A stretch of 11,792 bases of DNA from CAZULF01 sp964621215 (lineage in GTDB: Bacteria > Pseudomonadota > Gammaproteobacteria > UBA1113). The DNA lies in the NCBI GenBank assembly GCA_964621215.1, contig CAZULF010000065.1:1-11792 (forward strand), written 5' to 3'. The position numbers and the translations under genes were made by a program. This document shows positions 1 to 7,226 of this stretch, one piece after another. How positions within the stretch are numbered: the stretch's first letter is position 1; every line of letters begins with the position of its first letter. A model generated the notes under the pieces. It did no database searches, was not told where the DNA came from, and was given only the letters and a program-made list of their open reading frames with translations.

Positions 1-1404
1 GTTGCGCAATTGCAAGCAAATAAAGAGGGTGTGCCGATTGCACGATCCGCATTACTCCCACAATTAAATACGGCAGCTTACGTTGAGCATGATCGTTTAA
101 ATAGCCGCGCTGGAACCACTATTTCTTTGCCATTTTTACCCGGTGCACCCACAGAAACCTTTGGTGTGGGTACATTTGATTTTAATGTCGAACAATATCA
201 AGTGAGCTTAACGCAATCTGTATTTGATTATGCTCTATGGGCGAACTTGAGTCAGGCTAAATATATTTCTAAAGCGGCCACAGCCTCCTATAACGCAGCA
301 TTGCAAAATTTAATGTCGACTACAGCACAGGCTTATTTTAATGTGTTATCAGCGGAAGATAATCTGCGTTATGTTGAAGCTGAAAAAAGAGCGGTGTATG
401 AACAACTAGATCAAGCGCGTCAACAGTATAAAGTGGGTGTGATTGCTATTACTAACGTATATCAAGCACAAGCACAATATGATTCATTACTGTCACAAGA
501 AATTTCAGCACAAAATAATGTGATTAATCAACGTGAAAATTTACGCGCCATCACCGGAGTTTATTATGACAAACTCTGGGGCTTAAAAAATAAATTGCCG
601 TTAGTAATGCCAGAGCCTGCCAATGTTGAGACATGGGTACGAACTGCAGTTGCGCAAAACTGGGGATTGATATCCCAGCGATATACGGCGGATGCAGCTA
701 ATGCTAATGTAAGTAAGCAGCGTGCAGGTTCATTCCCGGTCATCGGTGCCTATGGAACCAGCACAGGTCTTTGGCAAGGTGCAGCACAAAGTCGCTCAGT
801 CAATCAGGTGGATAATGCCGTGGGCGTACAAATCAGCTTACCGATTTTCCAAGGTGGATTAGTTGTTTCTGAAACAAAACAAGCAGCGTATCAATATCAA
901 GCAGCATTAGCTAATGTGGAAACAACCTATCGCAGTGTTGTCGATAATGCGCATACCAGTTATAACGATGTCGTTGCAGGTATTAATCAAGTCAAAGCCG
1001 ATAAACAGTCTATTCTTTCCAATGCAAGTTCATTACGTAGCACCATTGAAGGCTATAAAGTCGGGACCCAAACGATGTTGGATGTTTTGATAGCGCAGCA
1101 AAAATTATATGATGCGGAAAGACAATTCTCTACCGATGAATATGCGTATTTGAATGCGACTATAGCGTTAAAAGAAGCCGCAGGCACCTTAAGTTTAAAT
1201 GATTTAAAAATTATTAACGGTTGGCTGAGTGAAAAGAAAGAATCCTATACCACACTCAACATCGAAATGATTCAGAAGCAGGCAGAAGAAAATTATGCAG
1301 CGACACTGAAAGCCAATGCTGCGTTGGGTATTAATGTTTCCAGCGATGAAATATTCAAACAAATGGATAAGTTAGATAGTTCGACTCAAGTATTAACTCA
1401 GTAG
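1..1404 (+). CDS. tolC: TolC-family outer membrane efflux channel, 5' end missing
   Basis: This is a trimeric outer-membrane channel subunit of the TolC/OEP family, which joins inner-membrane pumps or type I secretion systems to the outside. The frame is open from base 1, so the gene starts before the window; the TTG at base 10 is not a credible start. The first visible residues (ARSALLPQL) match the early part of mature TolC, so the signal peptide and a few tens of residues are missing. Both structural repeats show the family signature: YKVGVIAITNVYQAQ near bases 427-471 and YKVGTQTMLDVLIAQ near 1054-1098, followed by long helical stretches. After the AGTL motif (near 1195) about 70 polar, helix-prone residues remain; such C-terminal tails vary and are often dispensable in this family. 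The substrate cannot be inferred because no pump or adaptor gene is visible. The stop lies 5 bases before ubiH. Confidence 0.9.
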   Translation, partial: VAQLQANKEGVPIARSALLPQLNTAAYVEHDRLNSRAGTTISLPFLPGAPTETFGVGTFDFNVEQYQVSLTQSVFDYALWANLSQAKYISKAATASYNAALQNLMSTTAQAYFNVLSAEDNLRYVEAEKRAVYEQLDQARQQYKVGVIAITNVYQAQAQYDSLLSQEISAQNNVINQRENLRAITGVYYDKLWGLKNKLPLVMPEPANVETWVRTAVAQNWGLISQRYTADAANANVSKQRAGSFPVIGAYGTSTGLWQGAAQSRSVNQVDNAVGVQISLPIFQGGLVVSETKQAAYQYQAALANVETTYRSVVDNAHTSYNDVVAGINQVKADKQSILSNASSLRSTIEGYKVGTQTMLDVLIAQQKLYDAERQFSTDEYAYLNATIALKEAAGTLSLNDLKIINGWLSEKKESYTTLNIEMIQKQAEENYAATLKANAALGINVSSDEIFKQMDKLDSSTQVLTQ

Positions 1405-1409
1405 CAAAT

Positions 1410-2621
1410 ATGACAATGACACACTTTGACATTGTGATTAATGGCGGTGGGCTGGTTGGAAATAGCCTAGCATTAGCTTTGTCGAAGTTACCCTATTCGG
1501 TTGCAGTCATTGAGCCCTATCCACTGCATAATGCACAGCGTAGTTTATTAGAATCACGCACGATCGCTATTTCGCATGGTGCCAAACGTATTTATGAAGG
1601 TTTGCAAGTGTGGCAAGCCTTATCACCCTATGCAACGCCGATTCACCATATTCACGTTTCTGATAAAGGCCATTTTGGTATGACTCGCATTCATGCACGT
1701 GATCAACAGATGCCAGCTTTGGGTTATGTAGTGCAAATTGCCGAAGTAAATCAGGTATTGCAACAGCAGGTGCAGCAGCATTCGAATATTCAAATTTTTT
1801 GTCCCGCTGCTATCAAAAATGCAGAAATGAAAAATAATAAGCAATGGCATATTACTTTAGCCTCAGAAAAACAAATAACATGCGATTTGTTAATTGCTGC
1901 TGATGGAGCACAATCTAATTTGCGCCAACAGTTAGGGCTCAGTATCGAAGAAAAAGATTATCATCAAACGGCATTAGTGGGCGTGGTTGAATTATCGCGT
2001 TCGCATGGCAATGTCGCGTATGAACGTTTCACGTCAGATGGGCCCATTGCATTATTGCCTATGCAGGGGAATTTTAGCACCGTGATTGTAACAGTCAGTA
2101 CTGATAAATTAGCGCAGTGGCAAAATCTAACAGAAGCCGATTTTTTATCAAAATTACAAAAGTATTTTGGTTATCGTTTAGGTCGTTTTGTTAAAATGGG
2201 ACAACAAGTTGCTTATCCCTTGAAATTAACCACCGCTCCAGAACAAGCGTTATCGCAATTTTTACTGGTGGGTAATGCCGCACACACGATGCATCCCATT
2301 GCGGCACAAAGTTTTAATTTAAGCTTGCGTGATGTGGCAGTATTAGCCGAATTATTGCAGCAAGCCAATCAGTCCTCTCAGCGGTTAGATGATCCTAGTT
2401 TACTTCAAGCGTACTTAAAACAACGTAGTCGTGATCAACAGCGTACAGTGCGTTTCACCGATAATTTAATTGAAATATTTTCTACGCCTAGCTTGAGACT
2501 GCCACGTAACCTAGCCATGACTGGATTAGAATTGATTCCACCATTTAAAACTTTGCTGGGAAAATACGGTGCAGGTACGTTAGGAAAATTATCCCGTTTA
2601 GCACGAGGAATCCCGCTATGA
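1410..2621 (+). CDS. ubiH: UbiH, 2-polyprenyl-6-methoxyphenol hydroxylase (ubiquinone biosynthesis)
   Basis: This is an FAD-dependent aromatic monooxygenase predicted to hydroxylate ring position C1 of the ubiquinone precursor at the inner membrane, in the Ubi protein complex. It has 403 residues, close to the family norm. The N-terminal Rossmann motif GGGLVG is at residues 12-17, with the ribose-binding acid E35 at the end of the second strand. The middle DG motif is AADGAQS (164-170). The second FAD motif is GNAAHTMHPIAAQSFN (288-303). GN instead of GD is typical of UbiH and separates it from UbiI and UbiF, as does the segment HVSDKGHFG (82-90). The usual GQG of the last motif is AQS here. 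The start at 1410 sits 5 bases after the tolC stop with no clear Shine-Dalgarno; the ATG at 1416 is equally possible. Its stop overlaps the ubiI start. Confidence 0.9.
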   Translation: MTMTHFDIVINGGGLVGNSLALALSKLPYSVAVIEPYPLHNAQRSLLESRTIAISHGAKRIYEGLQVWQALSPYATPIHHIHVSDKGHFGMTRIHARDQQMPALGYVVQIAEVNQVLQQQVQQHSNIQIFCPAAIKNAEMKNNKQWHITLASEKQITCDLLIAADGAQSNLRQQLGLSIEEKDYHQTALVGVVELSRSHGNVAYERFTSDGPIALLPMQGNFSTVIVTVSTDKLAQWQNLTEADFLSKLQKYFGYRLGRFVKMGQQVAYPLKLTTAPEQALSQFLLVGNAAHTMHPIAAQSFNLSLRDVAVLAELLQQANQSSQRLDDPSLLQAYLKQRSRDQQRTVRFTDNLIEIFSTPSLRLPRNLAMTGLELIPPFKTLLGKYGAGTLGKLSRLARGIPL

Positions 2622-3835
2622 AGCAACATGAAGTGATTGTAGTGGGTGATGGCGTTGTTGGTTTAACACTTGCTTTAGCGTTAGCGCAGCGCGATATAGA
2701 TGTGGCTTTGTTAATGAAAACACCGATGGCTGCGCCCGTATTGGATAAACAAAAATATGACCTGCGAGTGAGTGCAATCACCCAGGCATCTCAGCGAATA
2801 TTTCAGAATTTAAGTGTGTGGGAGGCTATCGTACAACGACGGGTGAGCCCATTTCGTGATATGAAAGTCTGGGATGCAACGGGAGCCGGGCAAATTCATT
2901 TTGATAGCGCCTGGGTCGGGCAATCCCATTTAGGACATATTATTGAAAATAGTGTGATGTTAGCAGCATTGCAAGAGAAATTAGTGGATTACCCTAATTT
3001 ACAAACCTATTTTGATTTGATTCCAACGAGTTTATTACCCGCTACTAATACAATTATATTGCGCAGTGAAACGACATTACAAGCTGAATTATTAGTAGGT
3101 GCAGATGGCGCACAATCTTGGGTACGACAGCATGCCGGTATTGAGTTGATACAACGTGATTATGATCACGTTGCTATTGTTTGTACTGTACAAACCCAAT
3201 TACCGCATCAAGAAACAGCTTGGCAACGTTTTTTACCCACCGGGCCATTAGCGTTTTTACCATTAAATCACCCTTCTTACTGCTCAATTGTGTGGTCGTG
3301 CACCCCAGAACGTGCTAACGAATTATTAAGTTTGGAGGATAAAGTATTTCAGCAGCAATTGGCAGAGGCATTTGAGCATCGTTTAGGCCGCATTGAGTGG
3401 GTAAGCCCACGCGTTAGTTTTCCTTTAGTTATGCGTCACGCTAAGCAATATGTGTTACCTCATCTTGCGTTAGTCGGCGATGCGGCACATACGATTCATC
3501 CCTTAGCCGGTCAAGGGATGAATATGGGTTTATTAGATGTTGCTGCGTTAGTGGATACGATCGCTCTAGCTAAGCAATGGCAGCGTCCTATTGGTTATTT
3601 ACCCATGTTGCGACGCTATGAGCGTGATCGCCGCAGTGCCAATAGCATGATGTTACATGTGATGGATGCATTTAAACACGTGTTCAGCAATACCAACTCA
3701 ACGTTATCTGTGGCTCGAAATCAAGGCTTATTATGGGTTGATAATTTACCTTGGTTAAAAAACTTTTTTATGCAACAAGCGGCGGGAAATCAAATTGATT
3801 TGCCTAGTTTGGCTAAGGAGGCCACATGGAAATAG
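2618..3835 (+). CDS. ubiI: UbiI-type FAD hydroxylase (2-polyprenylphenol hydroxylase, VisC family)
   Basis: This is a second FAD monooxygenase of the UbiH/UbiF/UbiI family, predicted to act on the ubiquinone precursor ring, most likely the C5 hydroxylation. Assignment to UbiI over UbiF rests on recalled E. coli UbiI segments: MKVWD (82-86) and SHLGHIIENSV (103-113). The nucleotide-binding glycines are in GDGVVG (10-15), the DG motif is GADGAQS (161-167), and the second FAD motif GDAAHTIHPLAGQGMN (287-302) is intact. The acid normally found at the end of the second beta strand is replaced: the strand reads VALLMK (29-34), with M33 where E. coli UbiI has Glu. At 405 residues it is full length. 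The start is an ATGA overlap with the ubiH stop, preceded by a GAGGA ribosome site. The last 10 bases overlap the response-regulator gene. UbiF-like specificity cannot be excluded. Confidence 0.85.
   Translation: MKQHEVIVVGDGVVGLTLALALAQRDIDVALLMKTPMAAPVLDKQKYDLRVSAITQASQRIFQNLSVWEAIVQRRVSPFRDMKVWDATGAGQIHFDSAWVGQSHLGHIIENSVMLAALQEKLVDYPNLQTYFDLIPTSLLPATNTIILRSETTLQAELLVGADGAQSWVRQHAGIELIQRDYDHVAIVCTVQTQLPHQETAWQRFLPTGPLAFLPLNHPSYCSIVWSCTPERANELLSLEDKVFQQQLAEAFEHRLGRIEWVSPRVSFPLVMRHAKQYVLPHLALVGDAAHTIHPLAGQGMNMGLLDVAALVDTIALAKQWQRPIGYLPMLRRYERDRRSANSMMLHVMDAFKHVFSNTNSTLSVARNQGLLWVDNLPWLKNFFMQQAAGNQIDLPSLAKEATWK
3815..3821 (+). promoter_or_regulatory. Strong Shine-Dalgarno (AAGGAGG) for the response regulator inside ubiI
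   Basis: AAGGAGG lies 4 bases before the ATG at 3826 and within the last codons of ubiI. It is the best ribosome-binding site in the window, fixes the start of the regulator, and implies translation from the ubiI message. Confidence 0.8.
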
Positions 3836-4560
3836 CCGCCAAATTACTATTAGTAGATGATGATAGCGAAATTTGTGAATTGTTATCGGATATTTTGCGC
3901 AAGTATGGTTATGCTGTTTTAACAGCGGGCGATGGTAAACAAATGACAGCCATACTAGAACAACAGGCAGTGGACTTGATTATTTTAGACATTCGATTGC
4001 CTGGTGAAGATGGTTTATCTTTATGCCGTAAATTACGCAGTGAATCATCGGTACCGATCATCATGCTCACAGCCAATGGTGATGATACTGATCGTATTAT
4101 TGGTTTGGAAATGGGAGCGGATGACTATGTCGCCAAGCCGTTTAATCCACGTGAGCTAGTGGCACGTATCAAAGCTGTGTTACGGCGTAGTCAAGAATCA
4201 GCTACCGGGTCTTATATTCCTAATGCGGTATTTGATATCTTTGCATTTGACGGTTGGCGTCTCGAATCAGCTACACGCCGTTTAATTTCTGCGAATCAGA
4301 TTGAAACAGTTTTAAGTGCAGGCGAGTATGCTTTATTGAATACTTTCGTGACGCGTCCGCGTCGCATATTAAGTCGTGATCAATTGTTAGAATTATTGCA
4401 TAATCGTAGTTATGGACCATTTGATCGTAGTATTGATATTCAAGTAAGTCGTTTACGTCAAAAAATAGAAAAAGATCCCAAAAAACCTGAAATTATTAAA
4501 ACCGTGCGTGGAGGTGGATATATGTTTGCACCACAAGTGGAAAGGTTGGTTAGTAAGTAA
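3826..4560 (+). CDS. ompR: OmpR-like two-component response regulator
   Basis: This is a cytoplasmic DNA-binding response regulator of 244 residues. The N-terminal receiver domain (about 6-120) has the acidic pocket DDD (11-13), phospho-acceptor D55 in LDIRLPGEDGLSLCRKLR, T82 and K104 in AKPFNPRELVARI. The C-terminal winged-helix domain (about 135-238) ends in the OmpR-family stretch RSIDIQVSRLRQKIE followed by TVRGGGYMF. LPGEDGLS, GADDY and KPFNPREL match E. coli OmpR closely, so a true OmpR orthologue is plausible, although targets cannot be read from this window. It starts inside ubiI and precedes the EnvZ-like kinase, from which it is separated by a 61-base spacer with a palindrome. No independent promoter is obvious, so it is probably expressed from the upstream operon. 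The symbol reflects family similarity. Confidence 0.88.
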   Translation: MEIAAKLLLVDDDSEICELLSDILRKYGYAVLTAGDGKQMTAILEQQAVDLIILDIRLPGEDGLSLCRKLRSESSVPIIMLTANGDDTDRIIGLEMGADDYVAKPFNPRELVARIKAVLRRSQESATGSYIPNAVFDIFAFDGWRLESATRRLISANQIETVLSAGEYALLNTFVTRPRRILSRDQLLELLHNRSYGPFDRSIDIQVSRLRQKIEKDPKKPEIIKTVRGGGYMFAPQVERLVSK

Positions 4561-4569
4561 GTTTTTCAA

Positions 4570-4603
4570 AGTTGTCGTGCCAGCGTAGGTTGGCACGACA
4601 ACT
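4570..4603. repeat. Perfect 13-bp palindrome with 8-base loop between regulator and kinase genes
   Basis: Bases 4570-4582 (AGTTGTCGTGCCA) are exactly complementary to 4591-4603, with loop GCGTAGGT. Neither side has a good U-tract: ATAAAAAAG follows on the + strand, and on the - strand the exit reads TTTGAAAAAC. An efficient intrinsic terminator is therefore unlikely. The stem and the GCGTAGG loop resemble, from memory, small palindromic repeats scattered in many proteobacterial genomes. A role in message stability, or in lowering kinase relative to regulator, is inference. Confidence 0.75.
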
Positions 4604-4621
4604 ATAAAAAAGTGATTAATC

Positions 4622-5905
4622 ATGAATATGAAAAATAAAATTTGGATGAAACTCCCGCGATGGGCGTTCGGTAAAATTTTATTAGCCATTTTAACTGGCG
4701 TTATCTTGGCACAATTGATTTTATTCGCTATGTATTCACAAAGAAATCATAGCGCTGAATTTAAAGTGAATCGAGATGTCATTTCACGTCAGGTTATTAA
4801 CTTAATCCAAACAGTGCAAAATGCACCTCCCGATGTGCAAAATCACATAATTAAAGAATTAAATATCCCTAATTTTACCGTTTCAATCAATGAAAAGCCT
4901 AAATGGCCATTACAATTTCAAAATAAAAGCTTATGGCATATTTTGTCAAAAATCAGTGACCAATCCCCGGAGATTCAATTATCTTTTTATTTAAACACCG
5001 ATCGTTGGCTTAACGTATTGGCCGTCATTCAACCGCCATCTCGATTTTCATTTGTGTTACTGATTGTTGAAATTGCGTTGACCGTTATGATTTTATTTTC
5101 TTTATGGACCATTAATCGCTATACCATGCCGTTAAAAAATTTTACTGAAGCAGCTGAACGGTTAGGCGTAGATTTACGCACAGATCCTTTACCCATCGAT
5201 GGTCCAGCGGCGGTGCGCGCAATGGCTCATGCCATGAATAAAATGCAAGGTCGGATTACAGATTTGCTGGCTGCTCGCACACAAATGTTAGCTGCGATTT
5301 CACATGATTTACGCACACCGATTACACGTTTAAAATTACGTACACAGTATATTGAAGATGAAAAATTGCAACAAAAAGTGATTGGTGATTTAGACCAAAT
5401 GGAAGAAATGCTAGCAGAAACGTTGATGTTCGCACGCGAAGAAGGTCGTAAGGAAGAGCGTACTTGGTTGGATTTAGCTTCATTGATTGATTCAGTTTGC
5501 CAGGATTTTTCCAGTGTTAATCATGAAGTCCACTATATGGGAATCTTTGAAAGTACTACTTTTTATGGAGGTGTAGTCGGATTAAAACGCGTATTAAATA
5601 ATGTAATTGAAAATGCAGTAAAATATGCCGGCGATGCATTAGTCCAACTGGAAAAATTCAAAGATCATTATCTCATTACCATTAACGATAATGGTCCGGG
5701 TATTCCTGAAGATCAATTAGATAAAGTTTTTCTACCTTTTTATCGTGGTGATGATTCGCGTTCACGTCAAACAGGCGGTACGGGCCTTGGCTTAACTGTA
5801 GCTAATGATATTGTCCGCGCCCACGGGGGCAGTATTGAATTAAAATCGCGAGAGGAAGGCGGATTGAGCGTTATCATTTATTTGGCCACGTTTTCGGAAC
5901 AATAG
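4622..5905 (+). CDS. envZ: EnvZ-like sensor histidine kinase
   Basis: This is an inner-membrane sensor kinase of 427 residues and the likely partner of the adjacent OmpR-like regulator. A first membrane helix at about residues 16-37 is followed by a periplasmic region (about 38-142) with no motif I recognise, then a second helix (about 143-163). A HAMP linker (about 164-216) starts with the typical RYTMPLKNF. The dimerisation box contains the phospho-acceptor H228 in AAISHDLRTPITRLKLR. The ATPase domain has an N-box (NNVIENAVKYA, N331), G1 (DNGPG, 356-360) and G2 (GTGLG, 386-390). SHDLRTP, the YRGDDSR segment and overall layout match EnvZ. The ATG at 4622 lacks a clear Shine-Dalgarno; M3 and M9 are alternative starts. 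The spacer upstream holds a 13-bp palindrome. The signal sensed is unknown. Confidence 0.88.
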   Translation: MNMKNKIWMKLPRWAFGKILLAILTGVILAQLILFAMYSQRNHSAEFKVNRDVISRQVINLIQTVQNAPPDVQNHIIKELNIPNFTVSINEKPKWPLQFQNKSLWHILSKISDQSPEIQLSFYLNTDRWLNVLAVIQPPSRFSFVLLIVEIALTVMILFSLWTINRYTMPLKNFTEAAERLGVDLRTDPLPIDGPAAVRAMAHAMNKMQGRITDLLAARTQMLAAISHDLRTPITRLKLRTQYIEDEKLQQKVIGDLDQMEEMLAETLMFAREEGRKEERTWLDLASLIDSVCQDFSSVNHEVHYMGIFESTTFYGGVVGLKRVLNNVIENAVKYAGDALVQLEKFKDHYLITINDNGPGIPEDQLDKVFLPFYRGDDSRSRQTGGTGLGLTVANDIVRAHGGSIELKSREEGGLSVIIYLATFSEQ

Positions 5906-5929
5906 GGTCTGTTTTCTGCTAAAAATATA

Positions 5930-5938
5930 TGGTAACAT
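5930..5938 (+). promoter_or_regulatory. Weak candidate promoter for the cdd operon
   Basis: The 67-base gap between the kinase gene and cdd contains TGG-TAACAT, an extended -10-like element (4 of 6 matches to TATAAT) about 35 bases before the cdd start. Overlapping TATATG and TATGGT hexamers are alternatives. No good -35 is seen. A promoter here is expected because a new functional block begins, but the exact element is a guess. Confidence 0.3.
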
Positions 5939-5972
5939 CCCTCCCCCTTATTAAAACTGGTAGGTTATCGCT

Positions 5973-6374
5973 ATGAATACAACCCAGAAACAGCTTTTTG
6001 ATCGGGCCTTGGCCGCACGTGGACGCGCTTATGCCCCCTATTCCCGCTTTCTTGTAGGTTCCTGTGTCTTGACCGCGCAAGGGAATATGTATGCGAGTTG
6101 TAACGTTGAAAATGCCTCATATGGCTTATCTCTTTGCGCTGAAGCTAATGCCATTACTCAAATGGTAGCAGCGGGTGAGCATGAGATTGCTGAGATTTTG
6201 GTAATTGGGGATGGCAAAGGCCTTTGTTCTCCCTGCGGCGCTTGTCGACAACGCATAAAAGAATTTTCTAAAAATACCACTTTAGTGCATATTTGTGCGG
6301 TCGATGGCACCTGCAAAACTATGACATTGGAAGAGTTATTTCCGTTATCATTCGGACCGGAGAATTTGGTATAA
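5973..6374 (+). CDS. cdd: Cytidine deaminase (homotetrameric class)
   Basis: Deaminates cytidine and deoxycytidine to uridine and deoxyuridine in the cytoplasm for pyrimidine salvage. At 133 residues it belongs to the short tetrameric class, unlike the roughly 294-residue dimeric enzyme of E. coli. Zinc ligands are C55 of the CAE motif, with catalytic E57, plus C88 and C91 of PCGACRQ. The substrate-binding NVEN is at 44-47, and YAPYSRFLVG (20-29) is the usual N-terminal signature. The start at 5973 has only a weak GTAGGT upstream. It is the first gene of a same-strand trio with a purine nucleoside phosphorylase 29 bases downstream and deoC after that, which supports nucleoside catabolism or salvage. 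A TATAAT sequence overlaps its stop codon. Confidence 0.95.
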   Translation: MNTTQKQLFDRALAARGRAYAPYSRFLVGSCVLTAQGNMYASCNVENASYGLSLCAEANAITQMVAAGEHEIAEILVIGDGKGLCSPCGACRQRIKEFSKNTTLVHICAVDGTCKTMTLEELFPLSFGPENLV

Positions 6375-6375
6375 T
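6367..6375 (+). promoter_or_regulatory. Consensus extended -10 element (TGGTATAAT) overlapping the cdd stop
   Basis: TGG followed by TATAAT at 6370-6375 is a perfect extended -10 and lies across the cdd stop codon. Transcription would begin near 6382, about 22 bases before the phosphorylase start and upstream of its GGGAG ribosome site. There is no recognisable -35, which extended -10 promoters can tolerate. It would be an internal promoter for the phosphorylase and deoC; chance occurrence in AT-rich sequence is possible. Confidence 0.5.
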
Positions 6376-6403
6376 TAATTATTTATCATGATGGGAGTTC
6401 TTC

Positions 6404-7225
6404 ATGGTTTCTACTTCTTTACCTTATCAAGCAGCTCAAATTATTAATGAACGGAAACCCAACTTTACGCCGCGAGTAGGTTTGGTGTTGGGATCGGGAT
6501 TGGGTGGGTTAGCTGATCATATTACCGAGCCGACTTTCATTCCTTATCAAGATTTACCGGGCTTTCCGACTAGCACAGTATCTGGTCATAGTGGGCGGTT
6601 GGTGCTGGGTTATTTGGAAGGGGTGCCGGTCGCTTGCTTACAAGGCCGGGCACATTATTACGAAGGCGCAACCAACGATAAAATTAAAAATTTAATTCGA
6701 ACCCTTAAAGTCATTGGTTGTGAAATTTTACTCGGAACTAATGCTTCTGGTTCGCTTCGACCTGAAGTGGGAGCTGGCAGTCTGATGGTCATCACTGACC
6801 ATATTAATATGCAAGGCAATAATCCGCTAATTGGTCCGAATGAGGAAGAATTTGGTGGACGATTTGTGAGTATGGAAAATGCTTACGATCCTGAGTTACG
6901 AGCACAGATGCATAGTGTCGCCAATCATCTGAATATTAATCTTGCTGAAGGTGTTTACATTTCCGTATTAGGGCCTATGTTTGAAACGCCTGCGGAAATC
7001 CGTGCTTTTCGTACATTAGGCGCTGATGCAGTCGGTATGTCAACCGTCTCTGAAGTGATAGTTGCTCGACACTGTGGCTTACGTGTAGTTGTGGTCGCTG
7101 CTATTAGCAATTTAGCTGCAGGATTAAGTGATGAATCCATTACGCATGAAGGCACGTTACATTATGCTGGAAAAGCCGCAGATGATATGATGCGTTTAAT
7201 TAAAGCCTTTATCAAGCAGCTTTAA
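6404..7225 (+). CDS. Purine nucleoside phosphorylase, trimeric class (PunA/XapA family)
   Basis: Cleaves purine (deoxy)nucleosides with phosphate to free base and (deoxy)ribose-1-phosphate in the cytoplasm. The 273 residues match the trimeric PNP class. Phosphate-site motifs are GSGLG (30-34), H62 in SGHSG, and GRAHYYEG (81-88). TNASGSL (112-118), ETPAEIR (194-200), GMSTVSE (211-217) and ISNLAAGLS (234-242) line the nucleoside pocket. N236 corresponds to the base-binding Asn typical of 6-oxopurine specificity. LRPEVGAGSL and VARHC are strikingly like E. coli XapA, but the position equivalent to XapA Tyr191, linked as I recall to xanthosine use, is V188. Inosine and guanosine are therefore the likelier substrates. 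ATG 6404 is preceded by GGGAG. deoC begins 1 base after its stop, so the two are probably coupled in translation. Confidence 0.92.
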   Translation: MVSTSLPYQAAQIINERKPNFTPRVGLVLGSGLGGLADHITEPTFIPYQDLPGFPTSTVSGHSGRLVLGYLEGVPVACLQGRAHYYEGATNDKIKNLIRTLKVIGCEILLGTNASGSLRPEVGAGSLMVITDHINMQGNNPLIGPNEEEFGGRFVSMENAYDPELRAQMHSVANHLNINLAEGVYISVLGPMFETPAEIRAFRTLGADAVGMSTVSEVIVARHCGLRVVVVAAISNLAAGLSDESITHEGTLHYAGKAADDMMRLIKAFIKQL

Positions 7226-7226
7226 A

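Noticed and set aside
4570..4610. Palindrome as an intrinsic terminator splitting regulator and kinase
   Set aside because: The stem is strong, but it is followed by A's, not T's, on the + strand, and the reverse strand also lacks a clean U-tract.
4453..4689. 78-residue reverse-strand open frame reading through the palindrome between the regulator and kinase genes
   Set aside because: It overlaps conserved coding sequence of both genes, its composition is that of antisense sequence, and it has no ribosome site. The part over the palindrome is just the translated repeat.
6955..7155. 66-residue reverse-strand open frame inside the phosphorylase gene
   Set aside because: It is antisense to a conserved enzyme region, with no start signal or recognisable protein.
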